DNA of 64,000 bases from Kaistella antarctica (GCF_900109615.1 NZ_FOIX01000001.1:1-64000), one strand, 5' to 3'; shown: positions 41,685 to 53,090, numbered from the stretch's first letter. Numbers and translations: made by a program. Notes: generated by a model not told the origin, from the sequence alone.

Positions 41685-43613
41685 TTAACTAAAAAGATAC
41701 CAAACAATTCCCAGATTCAGTCGGAAATCATACAGTGGATAATAGGGCGCGGTGAAGGATTTATTCTTCATAAAGGTAGTGTTTAGATGTTGCGCCTCTA
41801 CAAAGAAAAACATTCTTTTCACTTTCAAATTAAAATAAACATCAGCGATTGGTTGCCCACCGATCGAGTATGAATTCGAGTTAGGTAATATAAATTCATT
41901 TAATACTGGAGAAAAATCACGTGAGGCAAATTTAGAGAAGTAATAGACTTTTACGCCAGTTTGAATTTCAGCAGCATTTTTAAAGGCTTTGGTTTGATAA
42001 AAAAGATTGGCTCTGGCAACGAGATTAGGCATGGGTAAAAGATCTTTATTTCCGATGGCTGATTGAACAAGCAGTTTTGGATTCAGATGAAATTTACCGT
42101 ACGAGAAAGTTGCTTCACCACCGATTTGGGAAACATTTACTGACGATGAACTTTGTTGGGGAAGTGACTGCGCATCTAAATAGGTGTAATTGTCGATTCT
42201 AAAATAATTCGCAAAGACGCTGCTTTTGAACCATTTTAAATTAACATCACCGCCAATTTCGGTAATGGTTTGATTTTTAGGATCGGCGAAATAATAATTG
42301 AACTTTTTATAAACCGACGGATTGATCAACAAATTAAAACTGGGTGAAGCCGACTGGAAATTTACTTTACCATTAACAAAATAATCTGGAATCGGCTCAA
42401 ATCTTATTAAGTTTTGAGAACGGATAAAACTGCCAAATTCTTTTCCGCTGGAAAATTCTAAATTTGAGTTTAAGGCTACTTTGCCCCACAGCTTGATAAC
42501 GAGATTTCCCACAGCGCCAATTCTGTTTTCTGAAAGTTCTTCAGGGAAATTTAAAGAAGCTGGGAACGGCGTACCGACGCCTAACTTAATCATTTGATGG
42601 CGAACTCCTGCATCTAATTTAAAGTTTTCTTTATCGAAGAGAATACTTACGGTATTGCTTAAATTCTTTGAATATTTTTTGGAATACGAAGGATAATCAT
42701 ATAATTCTAAGCCGTCTGTAAAATAATAGGGCTCCGGTGAAGATTGATTATAGAAATATTTATTTCCCTGATGAAAAATGGTATGTCGGATTTTAAAAGG
42801 AAACTTTTCAGAATTGAACGGTTTAAACTCTTGACTAAAATAATATCTACGGTAAGCGAACTGGGAATTAGAACCTTTGAGGTTGACTTCTAAATTCTCT
42901 CGATTGTTGAAATCAGAATCGCCATTTAGAAACAAATTGACATCGGAAATTCCGCCGTTTTCCTGGTTGTTCACGTTCTGATGAATGAAGTGAGCGAAAG
43001 CTTTATACTTACCATTTTTAGAAAGATAATTTCCGGAAAACAGCACTTCATTATTTGCCGCTAAAGAATTAAGATAATGACCTTGCGAACGAAGGCCCGT
43101 ATATTCTACAGCAAAGTTGAATTCTTTGCCAATATTCTGAGTGTATGTCGATTGTAGGACTGCGCCATTTCGCACGGAGTTGTGATAGATAAAAGCCGTG
43201 GTTGGTGTTTTTACATCGTAATATTGAACATCTGTAATTCTTTTAATCAAATACGATTTATTGGTTGGAAGCAACGATAAATTTTGTTCAGGATCTACTT
43301 CGAAAACCAAAGGATTAAAGCCAGAACCTACATTGGCAAACTGCACTTTTCCAAAATTATCGCGATTATTGTATTGTGAAAAAATGAAAGTTTTGTCGTG
43401 GGTAAAAGCTGTATCAAAGATTTTCTTTTCGGAGAACTGGGTTCTGTAGGTATAATCGTAAATGGTCGGTTTAAAAACTTTCAGGGAATCTTTGAAACCA
43501 GAATCAACCACTAAAGTATCGCCAGGTTTCACCCGATTAGAATCAGTTTTATTGACAATCTGTGCATTGAGGTGATAACTGAAAAGAAAAAGGCAGAAAA
43601 GGATGAATCTCAT
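41685..43613 (-). CDS. Putative outer-membrane porin (Porin_10 type)
   Basis: 642 residues from the ATG at 43613 (MRFILFCLFLFSYHLNAQ, signal peptide). The rest is a long series of amphipathic beta strands rich in Asn, Phe and Tyr, ending in a hydrophobic-aromatic strand (FRLNLGIVWYLFS), as expected of a beta-barrel ending in Phe or a neighbouring residue. It matches the putative porin family common in Flavobacteriia. A frame open to 43682 adds residues without signal-peptide logic. Stop is 45 nt before bshC begins. Confidence 0.82.
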   Translation of the reverse strand: MRFILFCLFLFSYHLNAQIVNKTDSNRVKPGDTLVVDSGFKDSLKVFKPTIYDYTYRTQFSEKKIFDTAFTHDKTFIFSQYNNRDNFGKVQFANVGSGFNPLVFEVDPEQNLSLLPTNKSYLIKRITDVQYYDVKTPTTAFIYHNSVRNGAVLQSTYTQNIGKEFNFAVEYTGLRSQGHYLNSLAANNEVLFSGNYLSKNGKYKAFAHFIHQNVNNQENGGISDVNLFLNGDSDFNNRENLEVNLKGSNSQFAYRRYYFSQEFKPFNSEKFPFKIRHTIFHQGNKYFYNQSSPEPYYFTDGLELYDYPSYSKKYSKNLSNTVSILFDKENFKLDAGVRHQMIKLGVGTPFPASLNFPEELSENRIGAVGNLVIKLWGKVALNSNLEFSSGKEFGSFIRSQNLIRFEPIPDYFVNGKVNFQSASPSFNLLINPSVYKKFNYYFADPKNQTITEIGGDVNLKWFKSSVFANYFRIDNYTYLDAQSLPQQSSSSVNVSQIGGEATFSYGKFHLNPKLLVQSAIGNKDLLPMPNLVARANLFYQTKAFKNAAEIQTGVKVYYFSKFASRDFSPVLNEFILPNSNSYSIGGQPIADVYFNLKVKRMFFFVEAQHLNTTFMKNKSFTAPYYPLYDFRLNLGIVWYLFS

Positions 43614-43656
43614 TCTATTTGTTTGGTGTACAAATGTAAGAAATATGACGAAATAA

Positions 43657-43691
43657 AAAAGGACTGTAATTTTGATGATCACAGTCCTTTT
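43657..43691 (-). terminator. Terminator of the first susCD cassette
   Basis: An 11-bp perfect stem (AAAAGGACTGT / ACAGTCCTTTT) with a 13-nt loop is followed by T on the minus strand, 19 nt after the susD stop. Confidence 0.75.
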
Positions 43692-43710
43692 AATAATTAC
43701 CGACAGGTAT

Positions 43711-45243
43711 TTAGTTATAACCTGGGTATTGTGTTAGATTAATGTTTGCATTCAAAGCTCGTTGAGACATTGGTAGTACAAATAATTTATTATCTGGCGT
43801 TACGGTACAATTTACGGTACAGTTCGAAGGTCTAACCATTGGTAGATTGTGTCTTTTCAGATCTAAAAACCTTTGTCCTTCTGCGTAAAATTCTTTCCCT
43901 TTTTCAGTTAAGATATCTTGTAATAAATTAGTACCCGTGTAAGTGGAACCATTTCTAGAAGTTGCAAAGGCATTCAATTCTGAAAGAGCAAGGCCAGTTT
44001 GACCTGTTAAAAACAAGGCTTCAATTCTGTTTAACTGTGCTTCTGCAAATCTGAATACTTTGATATTTCTAAAATAATTTCCTTCTGTGGTAAACCTTGG
44101 GTATTTATTTGTCCAGAATCCTTTCGGATTATCCGTTGCTGGTGTACCAACACTGATAAGTAATCCACTTGAAGGCGAACCTCTTCTAACATCGGTTGTT
44201 GGGAAACTATTGTAAAAACTTTGGTTAAATAGCATACATTTTCTAGAATCTGTTCTGTTGTAATAACCAGGCAGGGAAACATTTGAACCAATACCTGTTG
44301 CTCTATTCGTGTCGATATTTAAGTCGAGTTCCCAAATCGTTTCTGGGTGATTTTCTGTTCCGTCTAAATTGTAAGTTTGATTTTGGTAAGTCACGGTAGC
44401 AGCATCTTCATTGCTTCCAGAGAAATATTGCTGATAATTGCTTGCACTTGCAACGTTTGCAGGTACAGTAAGCGTTTTAGCATCAATTTTAGAAAAACCA
44501 GCTGGCGAACTCGTTACAATTTCAGTAGCGTATTGTAAAGCCAAGGCCGCGTCACCTGCTGCTCTTCTTGTTAAATATACTCTAGACAAAAGTAATTTTG
44601 CCGCAGTTTTGCTCAAGAGTACTTTTTTCGCAGGAGTGGCACTTGCTGAATTTACGCCTTCTTTCAAATCTAAAATCACCTGATCATAAATCTGAGCTAC
44701 GGTTGCTCTGGCAGGTTTAATGTTCACATCATAATCCTCTAAAACTAAAGGCACACCGTATTCTTGATTTACTCCCGAAGTTGGAGTTGGTGAATAATAA
44801 TTGACCAAAGTGAAGTAAGCTAATCCTCTGATAATTCTAGCTTCACCTTTAATTCTCTTCACATTTGCATTGTTTGTAACAAGGGTGTTGTTAATTACCA
44901 AGTTGCAATTCATAATAACGTCATACAACGGACCATAAAATCCGAAATCACTTTGAGACGAATTATAATTGTAATTGAAAGTGTTTAGGTAAGAAGGATT
45001 ACTGTTGGACACAAATAACTTGTCTCCCAATAGATCCCCAAACAACATTACTTCAGTCCCAAAAACGCTGGTAGAACCCATCGAGATATATGCGCCGTTG
45101 AGCAGCATCTGCAACTGACCTTCTGAATTTACATTGGTGATTTCATCTTTGTCTGGTGGAAATAAATCCAATTCTCTCTCGCTGCATGAGGTATGCGCGA
45201 AGAAGAGTAAAAAGCCTGATATAATTAATAAATACTTTTTCAT
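43711..45243 (-). CDS. SusD/RagB nutrient-binding outer-membrane lipoprotein (cassette 1)
   Basis: 510 residues. Signal peptide with lipobox Cys20 followed by acidic residues (CSERELD), which fits the surface-export signal of Bacteroidota lipoproteins. TPR-like helices and the SusD end (FRFAEAQLNRIEALFLTG, EKGKEFYAEGQRFLDLKRHNL, LPMSQRALNANINLTQYPGYN) are clear. It binds the substrate as a lid on the SusC barrel encoded 17 nt upstream. Substrate unknown: no enzyme genes are adjacent. Confidence 0.93.
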   Translation of the reverse strand: MKKYLLIISGFLLFFAHTSCSERELDLFPPDKDEITNVNSEGQLQMLLNGAYISMGSTSVFGTEVMLFGDLLGDKLFVSNSNPSYLNTFNYNYNSSQSDFGFYGPLYDVIMNCNLVINNTLVTNNANVKRIKGEARIIRGLAYFTLVNYYSPTPTSGVNQEYGVPLVLEDYDVNIKPARATVAQIYDQVILDLKEGVNSASATPAKKVLLSKTAAKLLLSRVYLTRRAAGDAALALQYATEIVTSSPAGFSKIDAKTLTVPANVASASNYQQYFSGSNEDAATVTYQNQTYNLDGTENHPETIWELDLNIDTNRATGIGSNVSLPGYYNRTDSRKCMLFNQSFYNSFPTTDVRRGSPSSGLLISVGTPATDNPKGFWTNKYPRFTTEGNYFRNIKVFRFAEAQLNRIEALFLTGQTGLALSELNAFATSRNGSTYTGTNLLQDILTEKGKEFYAEGQRFLDLKRHNLPMVRPSNCTVNCTVTPDNKLFVLPMSQRALNANINLTQYPGYN

Positions 45244-45260
45244 TTTAATTTAATTTAATG

Positions 45261-48200
45261 TTAGAAACCGATTTGAATACCCATTGATATCGTTCTCAAT
45301 ACTGGAGACGCATACCAATATCTTCCTTTACCAACCCATGACCAAGAATTTGAAGTAGATTCAGGATCATAATTCAGATCTTTATCAAATACGTAAGTGA
45401 GCAAATTTGTTCCTCTTGCGTAAATGGTCAAATTGTTAATGCCTGTTGAGTTTTTAAACATTTCGCCGAATGAATAAGCAATTTTCATTTCCTTCAATCT
45501 GATATGATCTCCTTTGTTCAGGAAACGAGAAGACTCTAATCTTGAACTGCTTGGATTTCCAATCACCGCTTTTGGTCCATCTGCGTTGAAGTTTTCAGCG
45601 CCTGGTGCATCTGTCCAGCTGTTGTACAAAGCATCTGTAATTTGATTTCTAGTAATGAAACGACCATCATGCTGGGTGTAAGAACGAACCCCATTCTGCA
45701 CCATAAAATCAAACTGACCCGTAAGCAAGACGCTTAGTGAGATATTTTTATATTTGAATTCATTGGTTAAACCAACATTGTAAGTAGGGAAGGCGTTTTT
45801 GCCAATCCAAGCTTCCGTAGCTTTTAATTTATCATTTGTTACAGCGCTTTTGGTACCGTCTGTAAACCACAATCCATCTCCAGCTTTAATACCGTTTGCG
45901 GCGTCATCTGCTTTTGCAGTTCCTGCCCAAAGGTAAGTATAGTACTCTCCTAATAAGTGTCCTGGCGCTAAAGCAACCAGTTCATTACTTGCATCAGAGG
46001 TATCTCCTTTGAACTGAACCAGAGGCACATTTAATTTTTCAACGATTGACTTTCCGTAAGAACCATTGGCATTAATATTCCAAGAGAAATTATCAGTACG
46101 AACTGGTACTGCATCAATAACTATTTCAAAACCGCGATTTCTAATGTCGCCAACATTTCCGTAGTAGGAGTTGGGCCCACCTGATTCCAGTGCGGGATAC
46201 TCTTCAAAGATTGCTTCTTTGGTTAATTTATCGTAATAATCTAAAGTAAACTTCAATCGTTCATTGAAAAAACCGAAGTCGGCACCAACATCTAAATGAG
46301 AAGATTCTTCCCAAACCAAAGCTTTATTTCCAGGAGAACTAATTCCGCCATAACCGCCATAAGGTCCCCAATTGATGGTCGAGTTATAACCCAAAGTGGC
46401 AAATTGACTGTATTGCGGTCCCCACTGATCAGCGTAAGGAATATTTCCCAGCACTCCGTAACTGGCTCTTAAAGTTAGAGAAGAAAATGCAGCTGGAATA
46501 AAGGATTCATTAATTGCATTCCAAGATCCACCGGCAGACCAGAAGTTCCCCCATTTTTTTTCTCCCAAAGTAGAGTTTCCATCTCTTCTGATTTGACCAG
46601 ATAAGGTGTATTTACTATCTAAAGTATAATTTAATCTACCGAAGTAAGAGATCTGACGCCATTGTAAATTGCTGTTACCAGCGATTTGGGTATCGGAAAA
46701 ATCAAAGTAAGGTCTTGGATCGTTCATGGTATAACTCACCACGCCTAAATTATTGTAGGTGTGATCTTGGTATTCCATTCCGGCATAAGCTTGCACGTTA
46801 TGTCTACCACCAAAAATATTACGATACGATACGGTATTCGACCAGTTCCAATCAAAAATAGTACTTCTGAAATCACCAAGGAAACCTTTGTCCTGACTCA
46901 TGATGGTATAGACAGGGTGTCCAGCTAAAACAGATTGAATTTCTGTCATAAACTGCGCCTGCATTCCATACAGTGAGTTGAAGTAAAAGTTTTTCGCAAA
47001 CTGATAGTCCATATTTACCGATCCAATAATAGTATTGATCGTAGAACTCTGATTGGTTTCATCTAAAATTGAAACCGGGTTAAAGCCAGGAGTAGGCGAA
47101 CCTTCTCCCAAATCTTGATTATAAGAACCATCTGCATTATAGACTGCCCGCAATGGAGAAATCATAATTGATGAAGTTACAGGATTCGCAGATGCTCTTC
47201 CTCCAAAATAGGTTCTTCTCTTAATATTTGAATAATTTAAGTTCAACCCAAACTTAATTTTCTCTGAAGCTTTATGATCCAGTGCCGTATTAATACTGAT
47301 ACGGTCGAATCCTGAAGTTTTAACCAGTGGAGTATTTTGATAATAAGAACCTCCAATCCTATAAGAAGTATTGCTACCTCCACCTGACACACCAAAGTTG
47401 TAAGTATTAACAACAGATGAAGTTCTGGTGACTGCTTTTACCCAATCTGTATTCTGGCTTCCATCATATTGTGGTTCATAATTCTCCAAGAAATAATCGG
47501 TAGCTTGTTGCAAACCAGTAAATGTTCTGCCCAATTGACTCTGGCTGTTCCACATTAAAATACCACCGTACTTTATATATTCATCAGCATTCATCAAATC
47601 TAACTTATCATAGGCTCGGTCTTGAACACCGGTCTCCGTAGAGAATTCGAATTTTGTTTTTTGATTATACTTCCCTTTTTTGGTAGTAATAAGGATTACC
47701 CCATTTGCTCCTCTAGAACCATATAATGCAGTTGCAGAAGCGTCTTTTAAAACAGAAACTGATTCAATAGCATTCGGGTCAATGGAAGAAAGTGGATTCC
47801 AGGACTCCATTAATGAAGCATTATCTGAACCTTTCCCTACAACTACTCCATCAATTACATATAAGGGATTTGGCGTTCCAATTAAAGAACTTACTCCTCT
47901 AATGGTTACCATATTTGACGATCCCGGATCACCACTCGCAGATGAGAAGTTTAGTCCCGCAACTCTACCATTCAACACATCATCAACTGAAGAAAACGGT
48001 GTTGATTCGAAATTAGCTTTGGAAACTACATTGTAAGCCCCTACTTTTTGCGCAGGATCTAACTTGATTCCACCAACCAAAATCACTTCCTCAATGTCTT
48101 TGACTTTTGATGTGGTATCCTTCTTTGCTTTTTGAGCCATTAGCGTATGTCCCGCAAAGAACAAAACACCAACAGTTAAAACTCGTAATTTTACATTCAT
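45261..48200 (-). CDS. SusC/RagA TonB-linked outer-membrane transporter (cassette 1)
   Basis: 979 residues. Signal peptide ending LMAQ, TonB box EEVILVG (37-43), plug domain (about 60-170; [41 protein letters not shown] in parts), then a 22-strand barrel ending SMGIQIGF. The usual N-terminal carboxypeptidase-regulatory-like domain of SusC is missing, as in the other two SusC here. Imports an unknown substrate with its SusD. The leader (48200-48242) is conserved with the other two cassettes. Confidence 0.94.
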   Translation of the reverse strand: MNVKLRVLTVGVLFFAGHTLMAQKAKKDTTSKVKDIEEVILVGGIKLDPAQKVGAYNVVSKANFESTPFSSVDDVLNGRVAGLNFSSASGDPGSSNMVTIRGVSSLIGTPNPLYVIDGVVVGKGSDNASLMESWNPLSSIDPNAIESVSVLKDASATALYGSRGANGVILITTKKGKYNQKTKFEFSTETGVQDRAYDKLDLMNADEYIKYGGILMWNSQSQLGRTFTGLQQATDYFLENYEPQYDGSQNTDWVKAVTRTSSVVNTYNFGVSGGGSNTSYRIGGSYYQNTPLVKTSGFDRISINTALDHKASEKIKFGLNLNYSNIKRRTYFGGRASANPVTSSIMISPLRAVYNADGSYNQDLGEGSPTPGFNPVSILDETNQSSTINTIIGSVNMDYQFAKNFYFNSLYGMQAQFMTEIQSVLAGHPVYTIMSQDKGFLGDFRSTIFDWNWSNTVSYRNIFGGRHNVQAYAGMEYQDHTYNNLGVVSYTMNDPRPYFDFSDTQIAGNSNLQWRQISYFGRLNYTLDSKYTLSGQIRRDGNSTLGEKKWGNFWSAGGSWNAINESFIPAAFSSLTLRASYGVLGNIPYADQWGPQYSQFATLGYNSTINWGPYGGYGGISSPGNKALVWEESSHLDVGADFGFFNERLKFTLDYYDKLTKEAIFEEYPALESGGPNSYYGNVGDIRNRGFEIVIDAVPVRTDNFSWNINANGSYGKSIVEKLNVPLVQFKGDTSDASNELVALAPGHLLGEYYTYLWAGTAKADDAANGIKAGDGLWFTDGTKSAVTNDKLKATEAWIGKNAFPTYNVGLTNEFKYKNISLSVLLTGQFDFMVQNGVRSYTQHDGRFITRNQITDALYNSWTDAPGAENFNADGPKAVIGNPSSSRLESSRFLNKGDHIRLKEMKIAYSFGEMFKNSTGINNLTIYARGTNLLTYVFDKDLNYDPESTSNSWSWVGKGRYWYASPVLRTISMGIQIGF

Positions 48201-48242
48201 ATTAACACACTTTAATATTTTAATGAGGCAAATATGTTAATA
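48200..48242 (-). promoter_or_regulatory. Conserved susC leader with inverted repeat (cassette 1)
   Basis: TATTAACA (48235-48242, minus strand) and TGTTAATA (48200-48207) enclose 27 nt that begin with TATTTGC (a near -7 element CATATTTG). The second arm runs into the ATG. The same layout precedes the other two susC genes. Confidence 0.6.
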
Positions 48243-48409
48243 TTTTTTAACAAATGCAAATTTAATTCAAAAATTGGCAATGATTTTTTTCATTCTTTAG
48301 CAAAATTGTTACAATACCACCGTAATGTTTTGGAAATGGTAATATTGCTAATTGCCAAAATCTGTTAAAACAGAAAGGGCCACGGTGATTTACGTAGATT
48401 GTAGAAATC

Positions 48410-48439
48410 AAAAGAACCGCCATTGCTGGCGGTTCTTTT
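48410..48439 (-). terminator. Terminator of the second susCD cassette
   Basis: A 13-bp perfect stem (AAAAGAACCGCCA / TGGCGGTTCTTTT) with a TTGC loop, 30 nt after the susD stop. Confidence 0.75.
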
Positions 48440-48469
48440 TTGAAAAAACTTAACTTGAGTATTTAAATA

Positions 48470-50068
48470 CTACAAATTAGGATTGGCAATAACTTCTGCC
48501 TGAGGAATTTTCAGATATAATCTGTTATCATCATAACTAAACGACTGACCTACGAAGAACAAATGGTTTGCTCCTCTGGTTACAGATGCCATGTTACGTT
48601 TCATAGCAAAGTAAGATTTACCTTCACCCCAGAATTCAATTCTGGTGTTGGTGTAAATATCTGCTTTCAAAGCTGCATCGGATAAACCATCAACATAACT
48701 AGTATCAGTTAATCTATTAGATAAGAAGTTTTTGTAAGCAGTTTTTGCTAAAGCAGTTTGACCTGTTTTTGCTAATGCCTCTGCATACAACATATGGAAT
48801 TCATCACTTCTCATGTAAAGGTAATCAGTTTCGATAACTCTTTGTCCACCTACGATTTTCTTAGGATCATAGAATTTACCTCCTGGTACAGCAGAATAAG
48901 AAATGTCAGCAAAGCTCACTTTCATATATTCATTTCTATTAGGATCTGTAGGATCAAAGAAAGCGCTTTCGATTACATAACCTTTAGGGTATTTGGTAAT
49001 TGATTTAATAGGCACTCCATTTTCTAAAACTGGGTTACCGGTCGCGTCTAAAACTACACTCTTCACTTCATCAAATTCAACAACAGTGATGAACTGATTT
49101 CTTCTGATGTCATCTGCTCTGATTGCGTTGAATAAGTTTTCGTCAATAGCTTTTGGATCACCTGCCCAAGCGTAGCTATAGGTAAACACATCTGTTTGAC
49201 CCCACCAGCTGATTAGATCTAAACTGTTATCTAAAGTAACATCAAAGCCCCACATCCAACTTGGTGCAGATAAACTATTGAATCCACCAGTTGCAGCACC
49301 TGCAGTTGTGATAGGAAGTCCACCATTAACAAGTTCTCCGGCAACCGTTACTACTTTAGCATAGTCTCCTTGTGCAGCATAAACGTAAGCTAACATTCCT
49401 TTTGCAACATTTTTGTCAATCGTTCCTTTGTTAGGACGAGCAAAACCATCTAAAAGAGATATTGCATTAGTTAAATCTTCGATCATGAATGCATAAACTT
49501 CTGATTGAGCCGCTCTAGCGCCAGATTCAGGTGTAGGCATTTTATAGATCGGGATTGATTTAGCAGATGGATCATATTTCGGCGTGTACATTTGTACCAA
49601 ATTGAAATAAGAGTGAGCTCTAATTGCTTTTGCCTGACCCATCGCAGCCTTATCTTTCGTAGAAGTAAGTTGCGCATCATTTCCACCTAATCCTTCGATT
49701 ACGTCATTTGCAGCATAAATCAATCTGTAGTAATATCTCCAAGGAATATAATTAGTATTTCTTGTAAAATCTACAGGATCTGAATAGTTTGCAATATTAG
49801 AATACCAACCGTAGTTAACTCCGGCTAATACCATATCTGAAGAAAGAAGATCTTTATAAATATCATAAGCCTTTTGACCGAAATCATCATGACCTGTCGT
49901 ACCTCCAGTTTCGGTATTTACCATCAACAAATAAAGACCGTTAAGTTTAAATTGTGCGGATGGGTTTGAAACCGTCTCGGTGGGTTCTGTCTGTAAAAAT
50001 TCTTCTCTACATGAGGTCGTAAATGCAAGCAATGCGACCATTAGAGATAAAATTGGAATTTTTTTCAT
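48470..50068 (-). CDS. SusD/RagB nutrient-binding outer-membrane lipoprotein (cassette 2)
   Basis: 532 residues. Lipobox TTSC with Cys20, followed by REEFLQTEPTE (acidic export signal). SusD features: RAHSYFNLVQMYTPKYDPS, EDLTNAISLLDGF, LRSDEFHMLYAEALAKTG (as MRSDEFHMLYAEALAKTG) and a C-terminus with IEFWGEGKSYFAMKRNM, LKIPQAEVIANPNL. Coupled to its SusC, 13 nt upstream. Confidence 0.94.
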   Translation of the reverse strand: MKKIPILSLMVALLAFTTSCREEFLQTEPTETVSNPSAQFKLNGLYLLMVNTETGGTTGHDDFGQKAYDIYKDLLSSDMVLAGVNYGWYSNIANYSDPVDFTRNTNYIPWRYYYRLIYAANDVIEGLGGNDAQLTSTKDKAAMGQAKAIRAHSYFNLVQMYTPKYDPSAKSIPIYKMPTPESGARAAQSEVYAFMIEDLTNAISLLDGFARPNKGTIDKNVAKGMLAYVYAAQGDYAKVVTVAGELVNGGLPITTAGAATGGFNSLSAPSWMWGFDVTLDNSLDLISWWGQTDVFTYSYAWAGDPKAIDENLFNAIRADDIRRNQFITVVEFDEVKSVVLDATGNPVLENGVPIKSITKYPKGYVIESAFFDPTDPNRNEYMKVSFADISYSAVPGGKFYDPKKIVGGQRVIETDYLYMRSDEFHMLYAEALAKTGQTALAKTAYKNFLSNRLTDTSYVDGLSDAALKADIYTNTRIEFWGEGKSYFAMKRNMASVTRGANHLFFVGQSFSYDDNRLYLKIPQAEVIANPNL

Positions 50069-50081
50069 TATAAATTATTTT

Positions 50082-53000
50082 TTAGAAATTAAATTTAGCG
50101 CCAAATGTTATTGTAGAAAGTGGCGAATATCTATACATGTTAGAAGATCCCGTTTCTGAGGTAGAAGGGTTGAAACCATCTCTCTTGGCATTGATCCAAA
50201 GGTTATCTCCTGAAACTGACAACTGTAAAGTGTTGATTCCCATATTTGCCAAAAGCATTTTCGGCACTGTGTATCCTACTGTTACGTTGTTAAGTACTAA
50301 ATAGTCTGATTTCGTTAAGAATCTAGAAGATAGTGAAGCGTAGTTCGTATCTCCTGCTCTGTTAGAAGTCAATCTTGGTACATTTGTAATGTCTCCTGGG
50401 TTCTGCCATCTATCTCTGATGTCAGTATGCCAGTTGTTACCACCAATCTGTCCGTTCTGCATCAATGTTGCGTAAGCACCATCGTAAGAATAACCACCAA
50501 ATGAATATAACATTTGAGCTGCTACGAAGAATCCTTTGAATTCTGCGTTAAGGTTAAATGCTCCTCTAATATCTGGAATTGCAGATTTGTCAAGGAATTT
50601 TTGTGTTGCCTGAGCATATACTTCAGTCGTTCCTTGCAAAATATTTGAAGCACCTGGATTTGCTTGTTCATATTCATAAAGCGAAGCGATTTGCTCACCT
50701 ACATCGAACGTACCGTTGTTATTCTTATCTACGAAGTTAACAAACCACTGTGCTGCACCTGTTTGCGCATTCACACCAGCATATTCTCTCATGTAGTAAT
50801 CATAAATTGATCTTCCTTCAACTCTACCGAAGCTTGCTTCTGAAACATCAATTACCTTATCTTTTCCTGTAGATTTATCAAATGGCATTTTGGTTAACTT
50901 GTTGTTAAGCATTTCTCCATTGAAACCTAAACTCAACTTGAAATTTTCTTTTCTGAAAATATCAGCATTCAAAGTAAATTCAACTCCTGAGTTGATTAAT
51001 TCACCACTGTTTACTTTTTCGATAGCATTACCTGTAGAAGGTGCAATTCTACTGTCGAAAATTAAGTTGTCAGTTTTTTTGTTATAGTAATCTACACTAC
51101 CTGTAATTGCTCTCGACTTCAATAAAGCGAATTCAATACCTGTCTGGAAAATGTTAGCACGTTCCCAAGTTAGATCTGGGTAACCAGAACGTAAGAAGTT
51201 GGTTGCAATGTCTCCCATGAAGTTTCCAGGGTTGTAAACATTGTACCCAGGGTAGAATCCTACACCTGCTTGATCTCCTACTGTACCGTAACTTGCTTTC
51301 AATTTAAGAGTCTTGATCGCATCTACATTCTGGAAGAAGTTTTCTTTCGAAACCATCCATCCAATACCAGCTGAGTAGAAATTATCCCATTTCTCATTCA
51401 AGAAACGAGAAGTTCCATCCCTTCTTCCTGTTAAGGAAAGGAAATATTTGTTTGCAAAGTCATAAGTAACTTGTCCAAAATAACTTTCTAAAGCATAATC
51501 ATTGATATATGAATACGCCTGATTCTGAACCGTTGCGTTATTGAATTCAGGAATATCCGGATCGATTAGACCAGAACGTGACGCTGACATATATTTCTGC
51601 TCGTAATAGTTACTCTCATGAGCTACTAACGCTTCGATTGTATGTTCTCCGTAGCTTTTGTTTGCTCTCAATAACTGAAGGAAGTTCCAAGAAAACAATT
51701 CTGTTTTCGATTTGAAAATACTACCACCTTGACTTGCTGAAGAACCATAGAATGGATTATTCAATAAATCACGGCTATTGTTATAGTACTGTCCTGCTAG
51801 TCTTGTTTCAAATTTTAACCAAGGTAAAATGGTTGCCTCTAAGAATAAGTTAGCGTTCATCTCGTGCTTATAACGACGATCTTTATCAATTGTAGCATCA
51901 GCAATTGCATTGGTTAAAGCACCAAAACCACGACCTACACCATAATCATATTGATTACCACCATAAATAGGGTCAGCAACGATACCACCTGTATTATCTC
52001 TAAGGAATAATGGGTAAATGGCAGGAATGTTATCTACGAACCAGAAAACACTTCCTGAATCTTCAGATTGACCATTGTTCTTAGCTTTCGAGAATGAGTA
52101 ACCGAAGTTAAAATCACCTTTCAACCAATCTTTGGCTTGATGAGATAAGTTCAATCTACCAGTGTATCTTTCGAATCCACTATTGATTGAGTAACCTTCA
52201 TCTTTCAAATAACCGATACCTGCATAGTAAGTAGTTTTATCTGAACCACCACTCATGTTGAAGTTATTTTCTGTACGGATAGAAGGTTGGAAAGCATAAT
52301 CTTCCCAATTTTCTGGATTGTACTTTCTAGCAGTACCTGGACGAACTTGCTTGGTTGCAGGGTCGATTAGGTTTGCTGCAGGAACTCCCCACATGTTGTA
52401 CTTAGGACTGATCCCTGCTGAAGAGAACAATCTTGCGTTTGCATAAGCAGTTGGATTTGCGTTTCCGTTAAATTTTCCCTGATTATACAATGCTTCCCAG
52501 CTTAGGCCAATATACTCCTCAGGAGATTCTAGCACATCATATCTAGGTAGCAAGTTGACGTTAAAACCAACTTTAGATTCAAACTGAATCGTAGATCTGT
52601 TAGAACGACCTTTCTTAGTATTGATTAATACTACTCCATTCGCACCTCTACTTCCGTAGATTGCAGTTGCTGTAGCATCTTTCAAAATCGTCATACTTTC
52701 AATATCATCCGGACTGATAGCAGATACGTTTCCGGTATAAGGCGCTCCATCTAACACGTAGAGTGGACTCCTGTTACCATTTACCGATCCGAATCCACGG
52801 ATTCGAATGGTTGCATCTGTACCCGGTTGACCCGAAGTATTAATTACTCGTACCCCCGCAACTTCACCTGCAAGTGCCTGAGTAACGGTAGAAACACTTT
52901 TCCTGTCCACGGAGGATTGGTCAACTGCAGAAGCTGTTCCCGTGTAGGATTCTTTTTTCACTTTACTATATCCTACCACAATCACCTCATCGATGTCTTG

Positions 53001-53090
53001 AGTAGATATAGTATCTCTCTTTTGCGCAACTAGCACCGCTCCAGTAAAGAAAACTGCCGCCATACTTATCGCACGTAATTTCACATTCAT
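50082..53090 (-). CDS. SusC/RagA TonB-linked outer-membrane transporter (cassette 2)
   Basis: 1002 residues. Signal peptide ending LVAQ, TonB box DEVIVVGY (34-41), plug domain with SPLYVLDGAPYTGNVSAISP and [20 protein letters not shown], then the large barrel ending TITFGAKFNF. No N-terminal carboxypeptidase-regulatory domain. Its leader (53090-53129) is like those of the other two susC genes. It is the middle of three consecutive cassettes. Substrate not evident. Confidence 0.94.
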   Translation of the reverse strand: MNVKLRAISMAAVFFTGAVLVAQKRDTISTQDIDEVIVVGYSKVKKESYTGTASAVDQSSVDRKSVSTVTQALAGEVAGVRVINTSGQPGTDATIRIRGFGSVNGNRSPLYVLDGAPYTGNVSAISPDDIESMTILKDATATAIYGSRGANGVVLINTKKGRSNRSTIQFESKVGFNVNLLPRYDVLESPEEYIGLSWEALYNQGKFNGNANPTAYANARLFSSAGISPKYNMWGVPAANLIDPATKQVRPGTARKYNPENWEDYAFQPSIRTENNFNMSGGSDKTTYYAGIGYLKDEGYSINSGFERYTGRLNLSHQAKDWLKGDFNFGYSFSKAKNNGQSEDSGSVFWFVDNIPAIYPLFLRDNTGGIVADPIYGGNQYDYGVGRGFGALTNAIADATIDKDRRYKHEMNANLFLEATILPWLKFETRLAGQYYNNSRDLLNNPFYGSSASQGGSIFKSKTELFSWNFLQLLRANKSYGEHTIEALVAHESNYYEQKYMSASRSGLIDPDIPEFNNATVQNQAYSYINDYALESYFGQVTYDFANKYFLSLTGRRDGTSRFLNEKWDNFYSAGIGWMVSKENFFQNVDAIKTLKLKASYGTVGDQAGVGFYPGYNVYNPGNFMGDIATNFLRSGYPDLTWERANIFQTGIEFALLKSRAITGSVDYYNKKTDNLIFDSRIAPSTGNAIEKVNSGELINSGVEFTLNADIFRKENFKLSLGFNGEMLNNKLTKMPFDKSTGKDKVIDVSEASFGRVEGRSIYDYYMREYAGVNAQTGAAQWFVNFVDKNNNGTFDVGEQIASLYEYEQANPGASNILQGTTEVYAQATQKFLDKSAIPDIRGAFNLNAEFKGFFVAAQMLYSFGGYSYDGAYATLMQNGQIGGNNWHTDIRDRWQNPGDITNVPRLTSNRAGDTNYASLSSRFLTKSDYLVLNNVTVGYTVPKMLLANMGINTLQLSVSGDNLWINAKRDGFNPSTSETGSSNMYRYSPLSTITFGAKFNF

